Positions 1 through 8,953 of a stretch of DNA of 64,000 bases are shown here, piece after piece (positions within the stretch are counted from its first letter, which is position 1; each line of letters begins with the position of its first letter). Source of the DNA: CAIWHR01 sp963786625 (GTDB taxonomy: Bacteria > Pseudomonadota > Gammaproteobacteria > Burkholderiales > Casimicrobiaceae). The stretch is taken from contig CAWAZS010000014.1 in NCBI GenBank assembly GCA_963786625.1, positions 496,001-560,000 of the forward strand. The letters run 5' to 3'. The notes under the pieces are model-generated. The model was not told the origin of the DNA and did not search any database. It was given only the letters and a program-made list of their open reading frames with translations. A program made the translations under genes and the position numbers.

Positions 1-99
1 GACGACGTTCGCCGCGCGCCGGCGGGCGACCGCGCGCCGACCCCGATACCCTTTCGCCGGGACGTGCACCGAATTGGCGCAAGCCCGTTTCGCAAGCCG

Positions 100-2853
100 A
101 TGGATGCCGCAACCGACAAGGACCGACCGCTCAAGGAGGACATCCGCCTGCTGGGCCGCACGCTCGGCGACGTGCTCCGGGCGCAGACGGGGGAGGCGGG
201 GTTTGCCCGCATCGAGGCGATCCGGCAGACGGCGATCCGGTTTCGCCGCGCCGATGCGGGCGAGGCGAGCGATGCCCGCGACGAGCTGGCCGCGCTGCTG
301 AACCCGTTGCCGGTCGCCGACGTGCTGCACGTCGTGCGCGCCTTCAGCTACTTCTCGCACCTCGCCAACATCGCCGAGGACGTGCACCAGAATCGCCGCC
401 GCCGCGCGCATGCGCTGGCGGGCTCGCCGCCGCAGCGCGGCAGCATCGCGCAGGCGCTCGAGCGCCTCGCCGCCGCGGGCGTCGACGGCGCCGCACTTTC
501 GCGCTGGTTCGCCGACGCGCTGGTGTCCCCGGTGCTCACCGCACATCCCACCGAAGTGCAGCGCAAGAGCATCCTCGACGCCGAGCGCGAGATCGTCCGG
601 CTGCTGGCCTGGCGCGACCGGGTCGCGCTGACGCCGGAGGAATCGGCCGAGTTCGACGCCGCGCTCTACCGGCAGGTGCTGCAGCTGTGGCAGACGGCGA
701 TGCTCCGACTGTCCAAGCTTCAGGTGAAGGACGAGATCGACAACGGCCTCGCCTATTACCGCTACACGTTTCTCGACCAGATTCCCCGGATCTACGCCGA
801 CCTCGGCGCGCGGCTTGCCCGCGACTTCGGCATCGACGGCGCCACGCTGCCGGCGTTCCTGCGCGTCGGCTCGTGGATCGGCGGCGATCGCGACGGCAAC
901 CCGTTCGTCGACGCCGAAACACTGGGCTACGCGATACGCGTCCAGTCGACGCTGGCGCTGGAGCACTACCTCGACGAAGTGCACCGTCTCGGCGCCGAGT
1001 TGTCGCTGTCGGCGCGACTGGTCCGGCCGACCGAGGCGCTGCTCGCGCTGGCGGCGCAGGCGCACGACGAGAATCCGCATCGCCAGGACGAGCCGTATCG
1101 CAACGCGCTGGTCGGCATCTACGCGCGCCTTGCCGCGACCGGCCGCGCGCTTTCCGGCTATGCGCCGCCGCGCGCGCCGAGCGTCGCCGGCGCCCCGTAC
1201 GCCACGCCCGCCGCCTTTCGCGCCGACCTCGACACGATCGCGACTTCGCTTGCGACCCACGGCGCGTCGCTGCTCGCCGCGGGCCGTCTCGACGCGCTGA
1301 GGCGCGCGGTCGACGTGTTCGGCTTCCATCTCGCGGTGCTCGACCTGCGGCAGAACAGCGACGTGCACGAGGCAGTCGTCGCCGAGCTGCTGGCGCGCGC
1401 CGGCGTCGTCGACGATTACGCCGCGCTGTCGGAAGCGGGACGCGTCGACGTGCTCGCGCGCGAGCTGGCGGGACCCCGGCTGCTCGCATCGCCGCATCTC
1501 GACTACTCGGCGCGCGTGGGCAGCGAGCTCGCGATCCTGCGCACGGCCGCCGACATCCACGCGCGCTTCGGCGCGGCGGCCTTGCCGAACTGCGTGATCT
1601 CGAAATGCCAGGCGGCGTCCGACCTGCTGGAGGTTGCCGTCCTGCTGAAGGAGGTCGGGCTGCTGCGCGGCACGGCGCTCGCCGTCGACATCGTTCCGCT
1701 GTTCGAGACGATCGACGACCTTGCGCGCTGCGGCGAGATCATGCGGGCGGCGTTCGAGCTGCCCGTCTACCGCGCGATGGTCGCCGGGCGCAGCGACTGG
1801 CAGGAAGTGATGCTCGGGTATTCGGACAGCAACAAGGACGGCGGATACCTGACCGCGAACTGGGCGCTCTATCGCGGCGAGATGCGCCTGGTCGACGCGT
1901 TCCGCGCGCACGGCGTCAAGCTGCGCCTGTTTCATGGCCGCGGCGGAACCGTCGGCCGTGGCGGCGGGCCGAGCTTCGACGCGATCCTCGCGCAGCCGGC
2001 GGGCAGCGTGACCGGCGGGCTGCGCATCACCGAGCAGGGCGAGATCATCGCGAGCAAGTATTCCGACCCGGAGCTCGGGCGGCGCAATCTCGAGGCACTG
2101 GTCGCGGCGACGCTCGAGGCGAGCTTCGAGGACACCGAGCGCCTCGGCCGGCGCGCGCCCGAGTACTTCGCCGTCCTCGACGACCTGGCCGCGCGCGCCC
2201 ACGCGGCCTATCGGGCGCTGGTCTACGAGACGCCCGAGTTCGTCGCGTATTTTCGGGCGTCGACGCCGATCGCCGAGATCACCGAGCTCAACATCGGCAG
2301 CCGACCGGCGTCGCGCACGGCATCGTCGCGCATCGAGGACCTGCGCGCGATCCCCTGGGTGTTCAGCTGGGGACAGTGCCGGCTGATGCTGCCGGGCTGG
2401 TACGGATTCGGCACCGCGGTCGACGCCTGGCTCGCGGCGAATCCGCGCGGCCTCGCGCAACTCGCCGACATGCACGCGCGCTGGCCGTTCTTCCGCAGCG
2501 TGCTGTCGAACATGGCGATGGTGCTTGCCAAGACCGATCTGGCGGTGGCGTCGCGCTACGCCGAGCTGGTCACGGACGCGGCCGTGCGCGACGCGGTGTT
2601 TCCGCGCATCGTCGCCGAGCACGAGCGCAGCGTGCGCCACTGCCTGCAGATCACGCAGCAATCGACGCTGCTCGAGGACAATGCGACGCTCGAGCGCTCG
2701 ATCCGCAACCGCTTTCCCTATCTCGATCCGCTCAATCACCTGCAGGTCGAGCTGCTGCGGCGTTACCGTGCCGGGGACACGGACGCGCGCACACGGCAGT
2801 CGATCCACCTTACAATCAACGGGCTGGCGGCAGGGTTGCGCAACAGCGGCTGA
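100..2853 (+). CDS. ppc: Phosphoenolpyruvate carboxylase
   Basis: This enzyme carboxylates phosphoenolpyruvate with bicarbonate to give oxaloacetate, an anaplerotic reaction in the cytoplasm that suits an autotroph or mixotroph. The 917-residue product has the usual family length. Visible family motifs are HPTEVQRKS in the N-terminal part, GGDRDGNP, the catalytic FHGRGGTVGRGGGP loop, GYSDSNKDGG, and a C-terminus ending in the expected arginine-rich tail region with QQS and LNHLQ motifs. I prefer the ATG at 100 because the conserved region begins immediately after it. A GTG at 64 in the same frame would add 12 residues without family similarity. No strong ribosome binding site is visible for either start. 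It is followed after 5 bases by a small hypothetical gene on the same strand. The identification is certain from the motifs. Confidence 0.97.
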   Translation: MDAATDKDRPLKEDIRLLGRTLGDVLRAQTGEAGFARIEAIRQTAIRFRRADAGEASDARDELAALLNPLPVADVLHVVRAFSYFSHLANIAEDVHQNRRRRAHALAGSPPQRGSIAQALERLAAAGVDGAALSRWFADALVSPVLTAHPTEVQRKSILDAEREIVRLLAWRDRVALTPEESAEFDAALYRQVLQLWQTAMLRLSKLQVKDEIDNGLAYYRYTFLDQIPRIYADLGARLARDFGIDGATLPAFLRVGSWIGGDRDGNPFVDAETLGYAIRVQSTLALEHYLDEVHRLGAELSLSARLVRPTEALLALAAQAHDENPHRQDEPYRNALVGIYARLAATGRALSGYAPPRAPSVAGAPYATPAAFRADLDTIATSLATHGASLLAAGRLDALRRAVDVFGFHLAVLDLRQNSDVHEAVVAELLARAGVVDDYAALSEAGRVDVLARELAGPRLLASPHLDYSARVGSELAILRTAADIHARFGAAALPNCVISKCQAASDLLEVAVLLKEVGLLRGTALAVDIVPLFETIDDLARCGEIMRAAFELPVYRAMVAGRSDWQEVMLGYSDSNKDGGYLTANWALYRGEMRLVDAFRAHGVKLRLFHGRGGTVGRGGGPSFDAILAQPAGSVTGGLRITEQGEIIASKYSDPELGRRNLEALVAATLEASFEDTERLGRRAPEYFAVLDDLAARAHAAYRALVYETPEFVAYFRASTPIAEITELNIGSRPASRTASSRIEDLRAIPWVFSWGQCRLMLPGWYGFGTAVDAWLAANPRGLAQLADMHARWPFFRSVLSNMAMVLAKTDLAVASRYAELVTDAAVRDAVFPRIVAEHERSVRHCLQITQQSTLLEDNATLERSIRNRFPYLDPLNHLQVELLRRYRAGDTDARTRQSIHLTINGLAAGLRNSG

Positions 2854-2858
2854 CGACG

Positions 2859-3257
2859 ATGACGATTCCGGATTTCGACGACGCGGAGCGCGATCTGGTC
2901 GCGCGCCTGCTCGAGCGGCGCTACGGCAAGCCGGTGGCGATCGAGCTGGCGGAAGCCGAGCTTGCGCTCGACCCCGCGCGGAAAGAGACGACGGCCTGCC
3001 CGACGCTGTACTGGAACGAGCGCGGCGCGCACTTCGTCGTCTGCAAGGTCGCGGCGGGGCGCTACCGCTGCCAGTTCTTCTACACGGACGCCGACCAGTA
3101 CGGCACCGGCCGCGACGAGTACGACGAACTCGAGCGCTGCACGCTCGAACTGCTTCGCGTGCAGGCCGACCCCGAGAAGCAGTCGGCCGGCGTCTCATCG
3201 GGAGCGACCGCCGCCGATCTTGCCGGTGAAGAGTACCTGGGGCCGCCGTCGTTATGA
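2859..3257 (+). CDS. Conserved-looking hypothetical protein, 132 aa
   Basis: I do not recognise this 132-residue protein. It starts 5 bases after ppc and its stop overlaps the next start (ATGA at 3254), so it is probably cotranscribed with ppc and the following genes. The sequence is acidic, with a probable mixed alpha/beta core (YWNERGAHFVVCKV, YRCQFFYTDADQYGTG). It has four cysteines, none of them in a CxxC motif. There is no signal peptide or membrane segment. The ATG at 2859 is the first in-frame start after the ppc stop. The same frame stays open far upstream through ppc, but that is a shadow of the ppc frame. Confidence 0.7.
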   Translation: MTIPDFDDAERDLVARLLERRYGKPVAIELAEAELALDPARKETTACPTLYWNERGAHFVVCKVAAGRYRCQFFYTDADQYGTGRDEYDELERCTLELLRVQADPEKQSAGVSSGATAADLAGEEYLGPPSL

Positions 3258-3379
3258 CCCTGGCGAAGGCGCGGCAGCTCCTCGCGGTGCAGGCGGGATT
3301 CGGCGGCGGTTACAACCGCAACGGCGCGCGGACGTATCGGCGCGATCGGCGCGTGCGGGGCCCACGGACGGCGCCATGA
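3254..3379 (+). CDS. Small 41-aa ORF linking two genes by ATGA overlaps
   Basis: This very short frame starts inside the stop codon of the upstream gene (ATGA) and its own stop lies inside the start of the DUF4202 gene (again ATGA). That double overlap is the layout of a translationally coupled gene. The first 27 residues (MTLAKARQLLAVQAGFGGGY, then NRNGARTY) read like a folded N-terminus with a GGGYNRN turn. The rest is arginine-rich and looks random. It may therefore be the truncated remains of a longer small protein, or a coupling leader. No function can be assigned. Confidence 0.4.
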   Translation: MTLAKARQLLAVQAGFGGGYNRNGARTYRRDRRVRGPRTAP

Positions 3380-3993
3380 ACGCGGACGACGAACGCTTCC
3401 TCCTCGCCATCGCGCGCTTCGACGCGGCGAACGCAGAGGATCCGAATCGCGAGACGGTCGGCGGCCGCGAGCGCCCGAGGGAGCTGCTGTACGCGGAGCG
3501 CCTGACCGCGATGCTCGAGCGCTATGCGCCCGACGCCTCGGAGGCGCTGCGGCTGGCCGCCCGCTGCCAGCACATCCAGCGCTGGAAGATCCCGCGCGCC
3601 GACTATCCGATGACGCGCCCCGGCTATCATCAGTGGCGCACACGCCTGCGCGACTTCCACGCCGACCTCGCCGCCACGATCCTGCGCGAGGCAGGCTACG
3701 ACGACGCGATCATCGCCCGGGTCCGCTCGCTGATCCGGAAGGAAGCGCTCAAGTCCGACCCCGAGGCGCAGGCGCTGGAGGACATCGTCGATCTGGTCTT
3801 CCTCGAGAGCTATCTCGACGACTTCGTCGCCAAGCACCCCGACTACGAGCACGCGAAGTTCGTCGACATCCTGAGGAAGACCGCGCGGAAGATGTCGGCG
3901 CGCGGGCGCGCCGCGGCGACGACGCTGATCTTGCCGCCGCCGGCCCTCGTGCCGGTGATTCGCGAGGCGATCGGAGATTCCGCCGCCGCCTGA
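3376..3993 (+). CDS. DUF4202 family protein
   Basis: This 205-residue cytoplasmic protein matches the DUF4202 pattern. The N-terminus carries RFLLAIARFDAANAEDPN, followed by a YAERLTAMLE segment, LRLAARCQHIQRWKIPR, YPMTRPGYHQWR and, near the C-terminus, ILRKTARKMS. The conserved histidines and acidic residues (QHIQRW, FLESYLDDF) give the family a look like HD-type metal phosphohydrolases, but no biochemical role is established that I know of. It overlaps the 41-aa frame upstream by four bases and closes the ppc-led group of plus-strand genes. The next gene is convergent on the minus strand 20 bases away. Confidence 0.85.
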   Translation: MNADDERFLLAIARFDAANAEDPNRETVGGRERPRELLYAERLTAMLERYAPDASEALRLAARCQHIQRWKIPRADYPMTRPGYHQWRTRLRDFHADLAATILREAGYDDAIIARVRSLIRKEALKSDPEAQALEDIVDLVFLESYLDDFVAKHPDYEHAKFVDILRKTARKMSARGRAAATTLILPPPALVPVIREAIGDSAAA

Positions 3994-4013
3994 CCCGGAC
4001 CGGGTGCGCAAAC

Positions 4014-4364
4014 TCAGGACGGAATCGTCTTCGTCCAGAGCTCCATCCGCTCCATGACGCCCTCGCCGGTGACGCCGCGGACGTTTCCCGCCCCCTGCAG
4101 ATGCAGCGCCGCGCGGGTCATGTGCGTGACCCACTCGACGCCGCCCTGCAGCGCATCGAGCTTCGCGGGCTCACCGCGCAGCAGGAAGAATCCGTTCATG
4201 TCGCCGCCGTGGGTGTCGAGAAACACGATGTCGTAGGACTGGATCGTGCCGGACTGCTTCAGCCGTCCCGCGTACTCGACGAAATCGCGGAAATGCGCGG
4301 CGCTGATCCGCTCGCGCCCCGGGATCGAGCGGTTCCAGGCGAAAAATATGACATTGCTGCCCAT
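4014..4364 (-). CDS. Conserved hypothetical protein, 116 aa (dimeric alpha/beta-barrel-like)
   Basis: The product has 116 residues, with no signal peptide or membrane segment. The start is well supported because an ideal AAGGAGGT ribosome binding site sits a few bases before the ATG at 4364. The pattern of strands and helices (VIFFAWNRSIPGRE, IVFLDTHGGDMNGFFLLRG, a helix containing VEWVTHMTRA) resembles small ferredoxin-like dimeric barrel proteins. The downstream neighbour in the direction of transcription is absent because the DUF4202 gene converges. The minus-strand gene upstream (4471-4773) is itself a dimeric-barrel monooxygenase, which fits a pair of related small proteins. The specific function is unknown. 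Confidence 0.7.
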   Translation of the reverse strand: MGSNVIFFAWNRSIPGRERISAAHFRDFVEYAGRLKQSGTIQSYDIVFLDTHGGDMNGFFLLRGEPAKLDALQGGVEWVTHMTRAALHLQGAGNVRGVTGEGVMERMELWTKTIPS

Positions 4365-4470
4365 CGATGACCTCCTTTGCGGGTGAGGCGCAGCACAGCG
4401 CTGCGGTGGTCGGGTTGCCGCGCGCCGTGCGGCCCGCTGCGTCGCGGATGCAATTGCGCTGCCGCAGGCC

Positions 4471-4773
4471 TCAGCTGCTCGGAAAGACGGATTCGCGCTC
4501 GACGCGGCACACGAGCAGGCGGTACTCGGAGTAGAAGTCCTTCCGCCCTTTCTTCTGCGCGTCGACGTGGTCCGGATGCCGGCTCCACGCCCGCTGCGCC
4601 GCCTCCGACTCGAACTCGACGATGGTCACCCGCTCGCCGTCGGCGGCGACGAATCCCTTGTGCGAAACGTAGCCGGGCATGGTTGCCGCCAGCTCGCTCA
4701 TCCGGGTGGCCCATTCGCCATACTCGGCCTCGGCCTCCGGCTTCAGCCGAGAACGAAACACGGTAACGATCAT
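4471..4773 (-). CDS. Antibiotic biosynthesis monooxygenase (ABM) domain protein
   Basis: This 100-residue single-domain protein has the ABM/YgiN-type dimeric alpha/beta barrel pattern: an initial strand MIVTVFRSRLKPE, a helix YGEWATRMSELAATMPGY, then FVAADGERVTIVEFESEAAQ and a WSRHPDH segment. Such proteins oxidise quinone-like substrates without cofactors or act as detoxifying or haem-degrading enzymes. The substrate cannot be deduced here. The start at 4773 follows a GAGGAG ribosome binding site. The next minus-strand gene upstream is a methyltransferase 131 bases away, so it probably has its own promoter in that gap. Confidence 0.8.
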   Translation of the reverse strand: MIVTVFRSRLKPEAEAEYGEWATRMSELAATMPGYVSHKGFVAADGERVTIVEFESEAAQRAWSRHPDHVDAQKKGRKDFYSEYRLLVCRVERESVFPSS

Positions 4774-4904
4774 GATGCTCCTCGTGAAGTTGTCGCTGCA
4801 CTCGCGGGTCGTTCCGCGGGGCACAGGGCCGGGCGCATGGGGGTCGCTCACAACGTTCGCCTTGCGGCGACAGCGACCAATCCAACCCTTTTCCCCGATG
4901 CGTG

Positions 4905-5570
4905 TCAAGCGCGCTTTGCGTCGATCCCGCCGGCTTCCCCGGCTACCGCGAGAAACCCGCCGGCCGGAATCCGTCGCGGCCAGCACGCTTCGATCGCGCG
5001 CGCCCATGCGCCGCCGTGCGGCACGAGGACCGCCGTGCGCAGGGTGAGGTCGGCTGCGGGGAGCGTGGCGAGGAGCGCGCGGATCTCGGACGCGGTGTGC
5101 CAGTGCGCGCCGCGATACCCACCGGAGCCGCCGGCGGCCCCCTTCTGCAGGTAGAGCCAGCTGTGACGATTGAGCAGGCCGATTGCGAAGCGCCGGCGAG
5201 TGACGCGAAGGAGCTCGCGCAGCGCCCGCTCCTGGTCGCCGACGAAGCACAGCGCGGTGACCGACACGCTGAAGTCGAAGCTGCGATCCGGGAACGGAAG
5301 CGACTCCGCGCGGCCGGCGACATAGCGCTCTGCGCCGACTGCGCGCGCACGCGCATAGGAGAGCCATGCATCGTTCGGGTCGAGGCCGACCGCCATCGCG
5401 CAGTGGTCGCTGGCGAACAGGCGCGTGAAATGACCGGTTCCGCACCCGATGTCGAGCAGCGAGGATCCCGGCGCCGGCCGCAGCATCTTTGCGAGCAGCG
5501 CATACTCGACCGCGCCGATCCATCGACCGCGCGGTGTGTCGTACCAGGCCTCGTAATCCTCCGGACTCAC
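4905..5570 (-). CDS. Class I SAM-dependent methyltransferase
   Basis: The product is a 221-residue methyltransferase of the UbiE/Methyltransf_11 type. Motif I LLDIGCGTGHFTR binds SAM, VGLDPNDAWL is the acidic motif after strand 2, and AESLPFPDRSFDFSVSVTALCF is motif II with the following core strand. The substrate is unknown. I chose the GTG at 5570 because it forms a GTGA overlap with the stop of the P-loop kinase gene upstream and because the conserved SPEDYEAWYDTPRGRW start lies directly after it. The open frame extends further upstream but reads nonsense there. Coupling to the kinase gene is likely. Confidence 0.85.
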   Translation of the reverse strand: MSPEDYEAWYDTPRGRWIGAVEYALLAKMLRPAPGSSLLDIGCGTGHFTRLFASDHCAMAVGLDPNDAWLSYARARAVGAERYVAGRAESLPFPDRSFDFSVSVTALCFVGDQERALRELLRVTRRRFAIGLLNRHSWLYLQKGAAGGSGGYRGAHWHTASEIRALLATLPAADLTLRTAVLVPHGGAWARAIEACWPRRIPAGGFLAVAGEAGGIDAKRA

Positions 5571-6067
5571 GACGGCCCTTGCGCCTCCGGCGACGGTGCG
5601 CAGGCGGTGAGCCGAGCGTGCACGACCGCGTGGAGCCGGGCGCCCGGCTCGATGCTGAAGTCGGCCCCGCATCTGTCGATCCAGTCCAGCGCGTGGCGCG
5701 GATTGCGATCGGACTGCTCCGCCCGGAAGCGGACGTTGTCCCGGCAGATGGCGACCGATTCGGCCGAGCGGCAATCGAAGCAGTGCCATTGCAGGGCGAG
5801 CGCAGGCGCCTGCGCCGTCAGCGTGGCCTTCATCTCGTCGCGAAACGCCTGGCGGCAGAGCCGGATGTCGGCGACGGCACAGGGTATCGCCGCCCGGACT
5901 GCATCGAGGATCCGGTCGAAATGTCGCGAGGACGCGATGCCCGAGCGCAGGCGCAGCGGGTCCTGCATGAAATCGTCGAAGGTCCGATAGCCGGCGTCCT
6001 CGAGCCGGCGCAGCTGCGCCGACTTGCCCGAGCCCGGCAGCCCATACCAGATGACGAGGACGCTCAT
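5567..6067 (-). CDS. P-loop NTPase / small kinase-like protein (AAA_33 type)
   Basis: This 166-residue protein has an N-terminal Walker A motif GLPGSGKS directly after the first beta strand MSVLVIWY, followed by a typical nucleoside/polynucleotide kinase-like layout. Helical segments after the P-loop include RRLEDAGYRTFDDFMQDP and FRDEMKATL, and strand 3 reads LALQWHCFDCR. It probably phosphorylates a small molecule or RNA end, but the acceptor is unknown. It lies 10 bases downstream of the FAD oxidoreductase gene and overlaps the methyltransferase gene by four bases. The three form a minus-strand operon. Confidence 0.75.
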   Translation of the reverse strand: MSVLVIWYGLPGSGKSAQLRRLEDAGYRTFDDFMQDPLRLRSGIASSRHFDRILDAVRAAIPCAVADIRLCRQAFRDEMKATLTAQAPALALQWHCFDCRSAESVAICRDNVRFRAEQSDRNPRHALDWIDRCGADFSIEPGARLHAVVHARLTACAPSPEAQGPS

Positions 6068-6077
6068 TGCCGGGCGG

Positions 6078-7619
6078 TCACCGATTCAATTCCTTCCACA
6101 AGCGGGGCTCGATCGCGGCCGCCGCCAACAGCCCGCCCATCAGCGCGCCGGGAATTCCGGGCCCGGCGGCATCCTGCCCCGCGAGCAGCAGACCGCGAAC
6201 GGGCGTGCGCACCCGCAACGCGGCGTTGCTCATGCGCTCGGCCGACATCTCGAGCCCGTAGGTCGCGCCGCGATCGGCGCCGACGAAAGCCGCCTGCGAC
6301 AACGGCGTCGAGACCTCGTGGAATTCGACGAGCGGAAGAAGCTGCGGAAAGTGCCGCCCGAACTGCGCGAGGAGTCGCGAGCCGATCCATGCCTTGGTCG
6401 CCGCGTACTCCTCCGGACGATGTGCCGGCGTGCTCCCGGCCCATGCCGAGAACGGCTCCCAGCGGCATAGCGCGAACACCTCGCCGGTGTGGCGCTCGGC
6501 GTCGCGATGCGCGGGGTCCTTGAGCGTCGGAAAGGACACGAACAGATGCGGCGCATCCTCATCCGCGGGATGTTCCCACAACCGCCCGATGTCGTCGCCC
6601 TCGTACACCCAGACGTTGGCCGGCGTGGCGCCGCAGCGGCGGATGTCGCCGCGGAATCCGAGGTAGAGCGTCACGTAGGAGACGCCGGACCTGAGCGACT
6701 GGACGGTCCGCCGCCAATCGGGCGCAACGTCGGCGGGAAGCGCCGCCACGGTGTTGTGCGCGCCCATGGCCGAGACGACGATCGGCGCGTCGATCGACTC
6801 CCCGCTCGCCAGGCGCACCCCGACAGTGGCGCCCTCCGCGACGCGGATCTCCGCTACGGCAGCATTCGTGCGCAGCTCGCCGCCGGCCGCGCGGACCGTT
6901 TCGCTGAACGCCTCGGCGAACTTCGCCGGGCCGCCGATCGGATAATAGGCGCCGGCGTAGTAGCTTCCGGTGACCAGCGCATGGACCGCGAACGGCGAAT
7001 CCGCCGGCGGCATCCCGTAGGCGCCCCAGCGCGCGGCGAGGAGTGCGGCGAGCCGGCGGTCGCGGATGTCGCGCACGGCGTCGGCGGTCGTGGTGTGGAG
7101 CGCCCTGCGTACGCGCGCCGCGTTGCGCCACCTCACCAGGGTCGCGACGGGCGCGGGAAGCGCGCGGGCGGCAAACAGGGCCGTGCTCGCCCGCTGCGCT
7201 TCGTCGCAGGCGGCGAAGTAGGTGTCGATGGCGGCGATCTCGTTCGGAAACGTGGCCTTCAGGCGCGCAACGTACGCCTCGCGCGGCGCCTCGACCGGGA
7301 ATTCGAGCCCGGGCAGGCGCACGACGTCGTAGGGAGAGCCGACCGATGCGAAATCCAGCCGGCCGTCGGTGAGCCAGCGCAGCAGGCGACCGAACTGGCC
7401 GCCGCTCCCCGGCTGTTCGCCGACGCCGCCGAGGTAGTGCACGCCGGTTGCGAACCTGTATTCGCCTCGCGTGAACGTCTGCGTCAGACCGCCGAGCTGG
7501 GTATGCCGGTCGACGACGAGGACGCGGCGACCGCGCTTTGCCAGCGCGGCGGCCGCGGCGAGTCCGCCGATGCCGGAGCCGATGATGATCGCTTCGAAAT
7601 TGCGCTCGCCCGGATTCAT
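6078..7619 (-). CDS. FAD-dependent phytoene desaturase / retinol saturase-like oxidoreductase
   Basis: This 513-residue flavoprotein belongs to the CrtI/carotenoid isomerase/retinol saturase superfamily. The N-terminal dinucleotide-binding motif IIIGSGIGGLAAAAALAKRG is followed by VLVVDRHTQLGGLTQTF. The C-terminal FAD motif region reads GLLLAGQDAAGPGIPGALMG. The length matches the family. It likely acts on an isoprenoid or fatty-acyl type substrate, but no other carotenoid biosynthesis gene lies in this window, so the substrate is open. It heads a probable operon with the P-loop kinase and the methyltransferase (gaps of 10 bases and a 4-base overlap). Confidence 0.85.
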   Translation of the reverse strand: MNPGERNFEAIIIGSGIGGLAAAAALAKRGRRVLVVDRHTQLGGLTQTFTRGEYRFATGVHYLGGVGEQPGSGGQFGRLLRWLTDGRLDFASVGSPYDVVRLPGLEFPVEAPREAYVARLKATFPNEIAAIDTYFAACDEAQRASTALFAARALPAPVATLVRWRNAARVRRALHTTTADAVRDIRDRRLAALLAARWGAYGMPPADSPFAVHALVTGSYYAGAYYPIGGPAKFAEAFSETVRAAGGELRTNAAVAEIRVAEGATVGVRLASGESIDAPIVVSAMGAHNTVAALPADVAPDWRRTVQSLRSGVSYVTLYLGFRGDIRRCGATPANVWVYEGDDIGRLWEHPADEDAPHLFVSFPTLKDPAHRDAERHTGEVFALCRWEPFSAWAGSTPAHRPEEYAATKAWIGSRLLAQFGRHFPQLLPLVEFHEVSTPLSQAAFVGADRGATYGLEMSAERMSNAALRVRTPVRGLLLAGQDAAGPGIPGALMGGLLAAAAIEPRLWKELNR

Positions 7620-7688
7620 GGTCCGTCACCGGTCATCATCGGCTCGCCCGTTGGGTTGCGTCGCGCGCGCCCCGGGGGATGCAGCGGG

Positions 7689-8063
7689 TCATGCGCCGGG
7701 CGGCGCGTAACGGGCATCGACGTACACCCATGCGTGCGTACCCGAGGCGAGCGTCACGGTCACCCGCTTGTACGCGTCGACTTCGTATTTGTCGGCGTTG
7801 GCGAGCTCGTCCGCCGTGACGGCGAACACCGTTCCGGACACGACGTCGTCCGCGCGCCCCGTGAACCGCACGATCGGATGATGGGTCTTTCCGCTGGTCG
7901 CGACGACCTCCTTGTCCTCGATCTCGACCATCGACTGCTCGAACCCCGGCAGCGCATCGCGGGTCCCGGCCAGTCGCCGCCCGAACGTCGCCAACTGCAC
8001 GGCTTCGAGTTGGAGCGTTCCGTACGAGAAGAGGAACTCGGTGGGCGAGGTGTCGGGTGTCAT
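7689..8063 (-). CDS. Gamma-glutamylcyclotransferase (AIG2-like) family protein
   Basis: The product is 124 residues, a single AIG2/GGCT-like domain. The substrate-binding signature FLFSYGTLQ lies near the N-terminus. It is followed by FTGRADDVVSGTVFAVTADELANAD, in which the helix after the glycine-valine strand is diagnostic, and by VDAYKRVTVTL. Members cyclise gamma-glutamyl peptides or amines. The substrate is not predictable here. The ATG at 8063 gives the expected N-terminus. The upstream frame belongs to the frameshifted methyltransferase relic. Confidence in the family is high and in the reaction low. Confidence 0.85.
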   Translation of the reverse strand: MTPDTSPTEFLFSYGTLQLEAVQLATFGRRLAGTRDALPGFEQSMVEIEDKEVVATSGKTHHPIVRFTGRADDVVSGTVFAVTADELANADKYEVDAYKRVTVTLASGTHAWVYVDARYAPPGA

Positions 8064-8084
8064 GTCGGAGTGCGGTGTGTGCGC

Positions 8085-8854
8085 ATCGACATTGTTGCGC
8101 AACACCCGGCACTCGTACAAGGCGCAGCCGCTCTCCGTCAACCACGACATTTCCGGCGGTTGCGGGCACGACGTGCGCGTCCGCGAAGCCCGCCTCGTGC
8201 AGTTCGTCGATGAACTCATCGGAGTCGTACAGCGTCAGCACGATCTCCTCGGATTCCTCGGCGAGCAGCGTGTCGGCTTCGCGCAGCTCGTAGCGGCCGT
8301 CGAAGCGGACGGTGTCGCGGGCCGCGTCGTGCGTGGCGCGCCACGCAGTAGTGAATCCGTCTGCCGCCTCCGGCATCGACGAAGCGGGAGCCCGAGTCGC
8401 TCGGATCGGCTTCGTAGGCCTCCTTGTCGAGGAGCTCGACCAGCAGTGTCGCGCCGGGAACGAGATGGCCGGCGCAACGCGCGCAGGCAGGCGCGCAGCG
8501 ACGCTCTCGGGTGTATCAGGCCAAGCGACCCGGCGGGAACGAAGGCAAGACCGTAGCGCCGAGGCAGCGAGAGGCTCTCGAGCGGCTGCTCGACCAGCGT
8601 TGCGCGCAGACCGAGCTCTTCGGCCCGCCGCCGCATGCCGCAAGCATTTCCGGGGACGCGTCGACGCCGTCGATGGCAACGCCTGCTCGCAGCAGGGGAA
8701 GCAGGAACCTCCCGGACCCGCACATCGGCTCCAGAACGCGTCCGTTCGAGCTCCGGGCACGGGCAAGGTAGTAGGCGACCGCGTCAGGGGGCGCGGCCGG
8801 CTTGTCCAGGTCGTAGAACGCGGTGCTGAGCCTTCCGTACGCATTCATGGGCAC
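8085..8854 (-). pseudogene. SAM-dependent methyltransferase gene broken by several frameshifts
   Basis: A recognisable class I methyltransferase is spread over three reading frames. The N-terminus starts at 8854 (MPMNAYGRLSTAFYDLD) and includes motif I VLEPMCGSGRFLLPLL and IDGVDASPEML. The protein continues in a second frame (LESLSLPRRYGLAFVPAGSL), then a third (HLVPGATLLVELLDKEAY), and then a frame carrying a beta-rich end (FDGRYELREADTLL, LTLYDSDEF, ELHEAGFADAHVV). The residues around each junction remain typical, so at least three single-base indels separate otherwise intact segments. Sequencing error is at least as likely as real decay. The exact 3' end is uncertain. It lies just upstream of the cyclotransferase gene. 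Confidence 0.7.
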
Positions 8855-8953
8855 GCCTTTCCTGCCGACGCTCGACGATCAGCTTGACGGACACGCCGCC
8901 ACGGCGGCTCGGCGCGAGGGACGGCGTATCGACACGCCTGCCGCGACGCGCGG

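Noticed and set aside
687..3257. Very long open frame overlapping ppc in another frame
   Set aside because: It is an arginine-rich shadow typical of high-GC DNA. Only its last 132 codons (2859-3257), after the ppc stop, look like a real protein.
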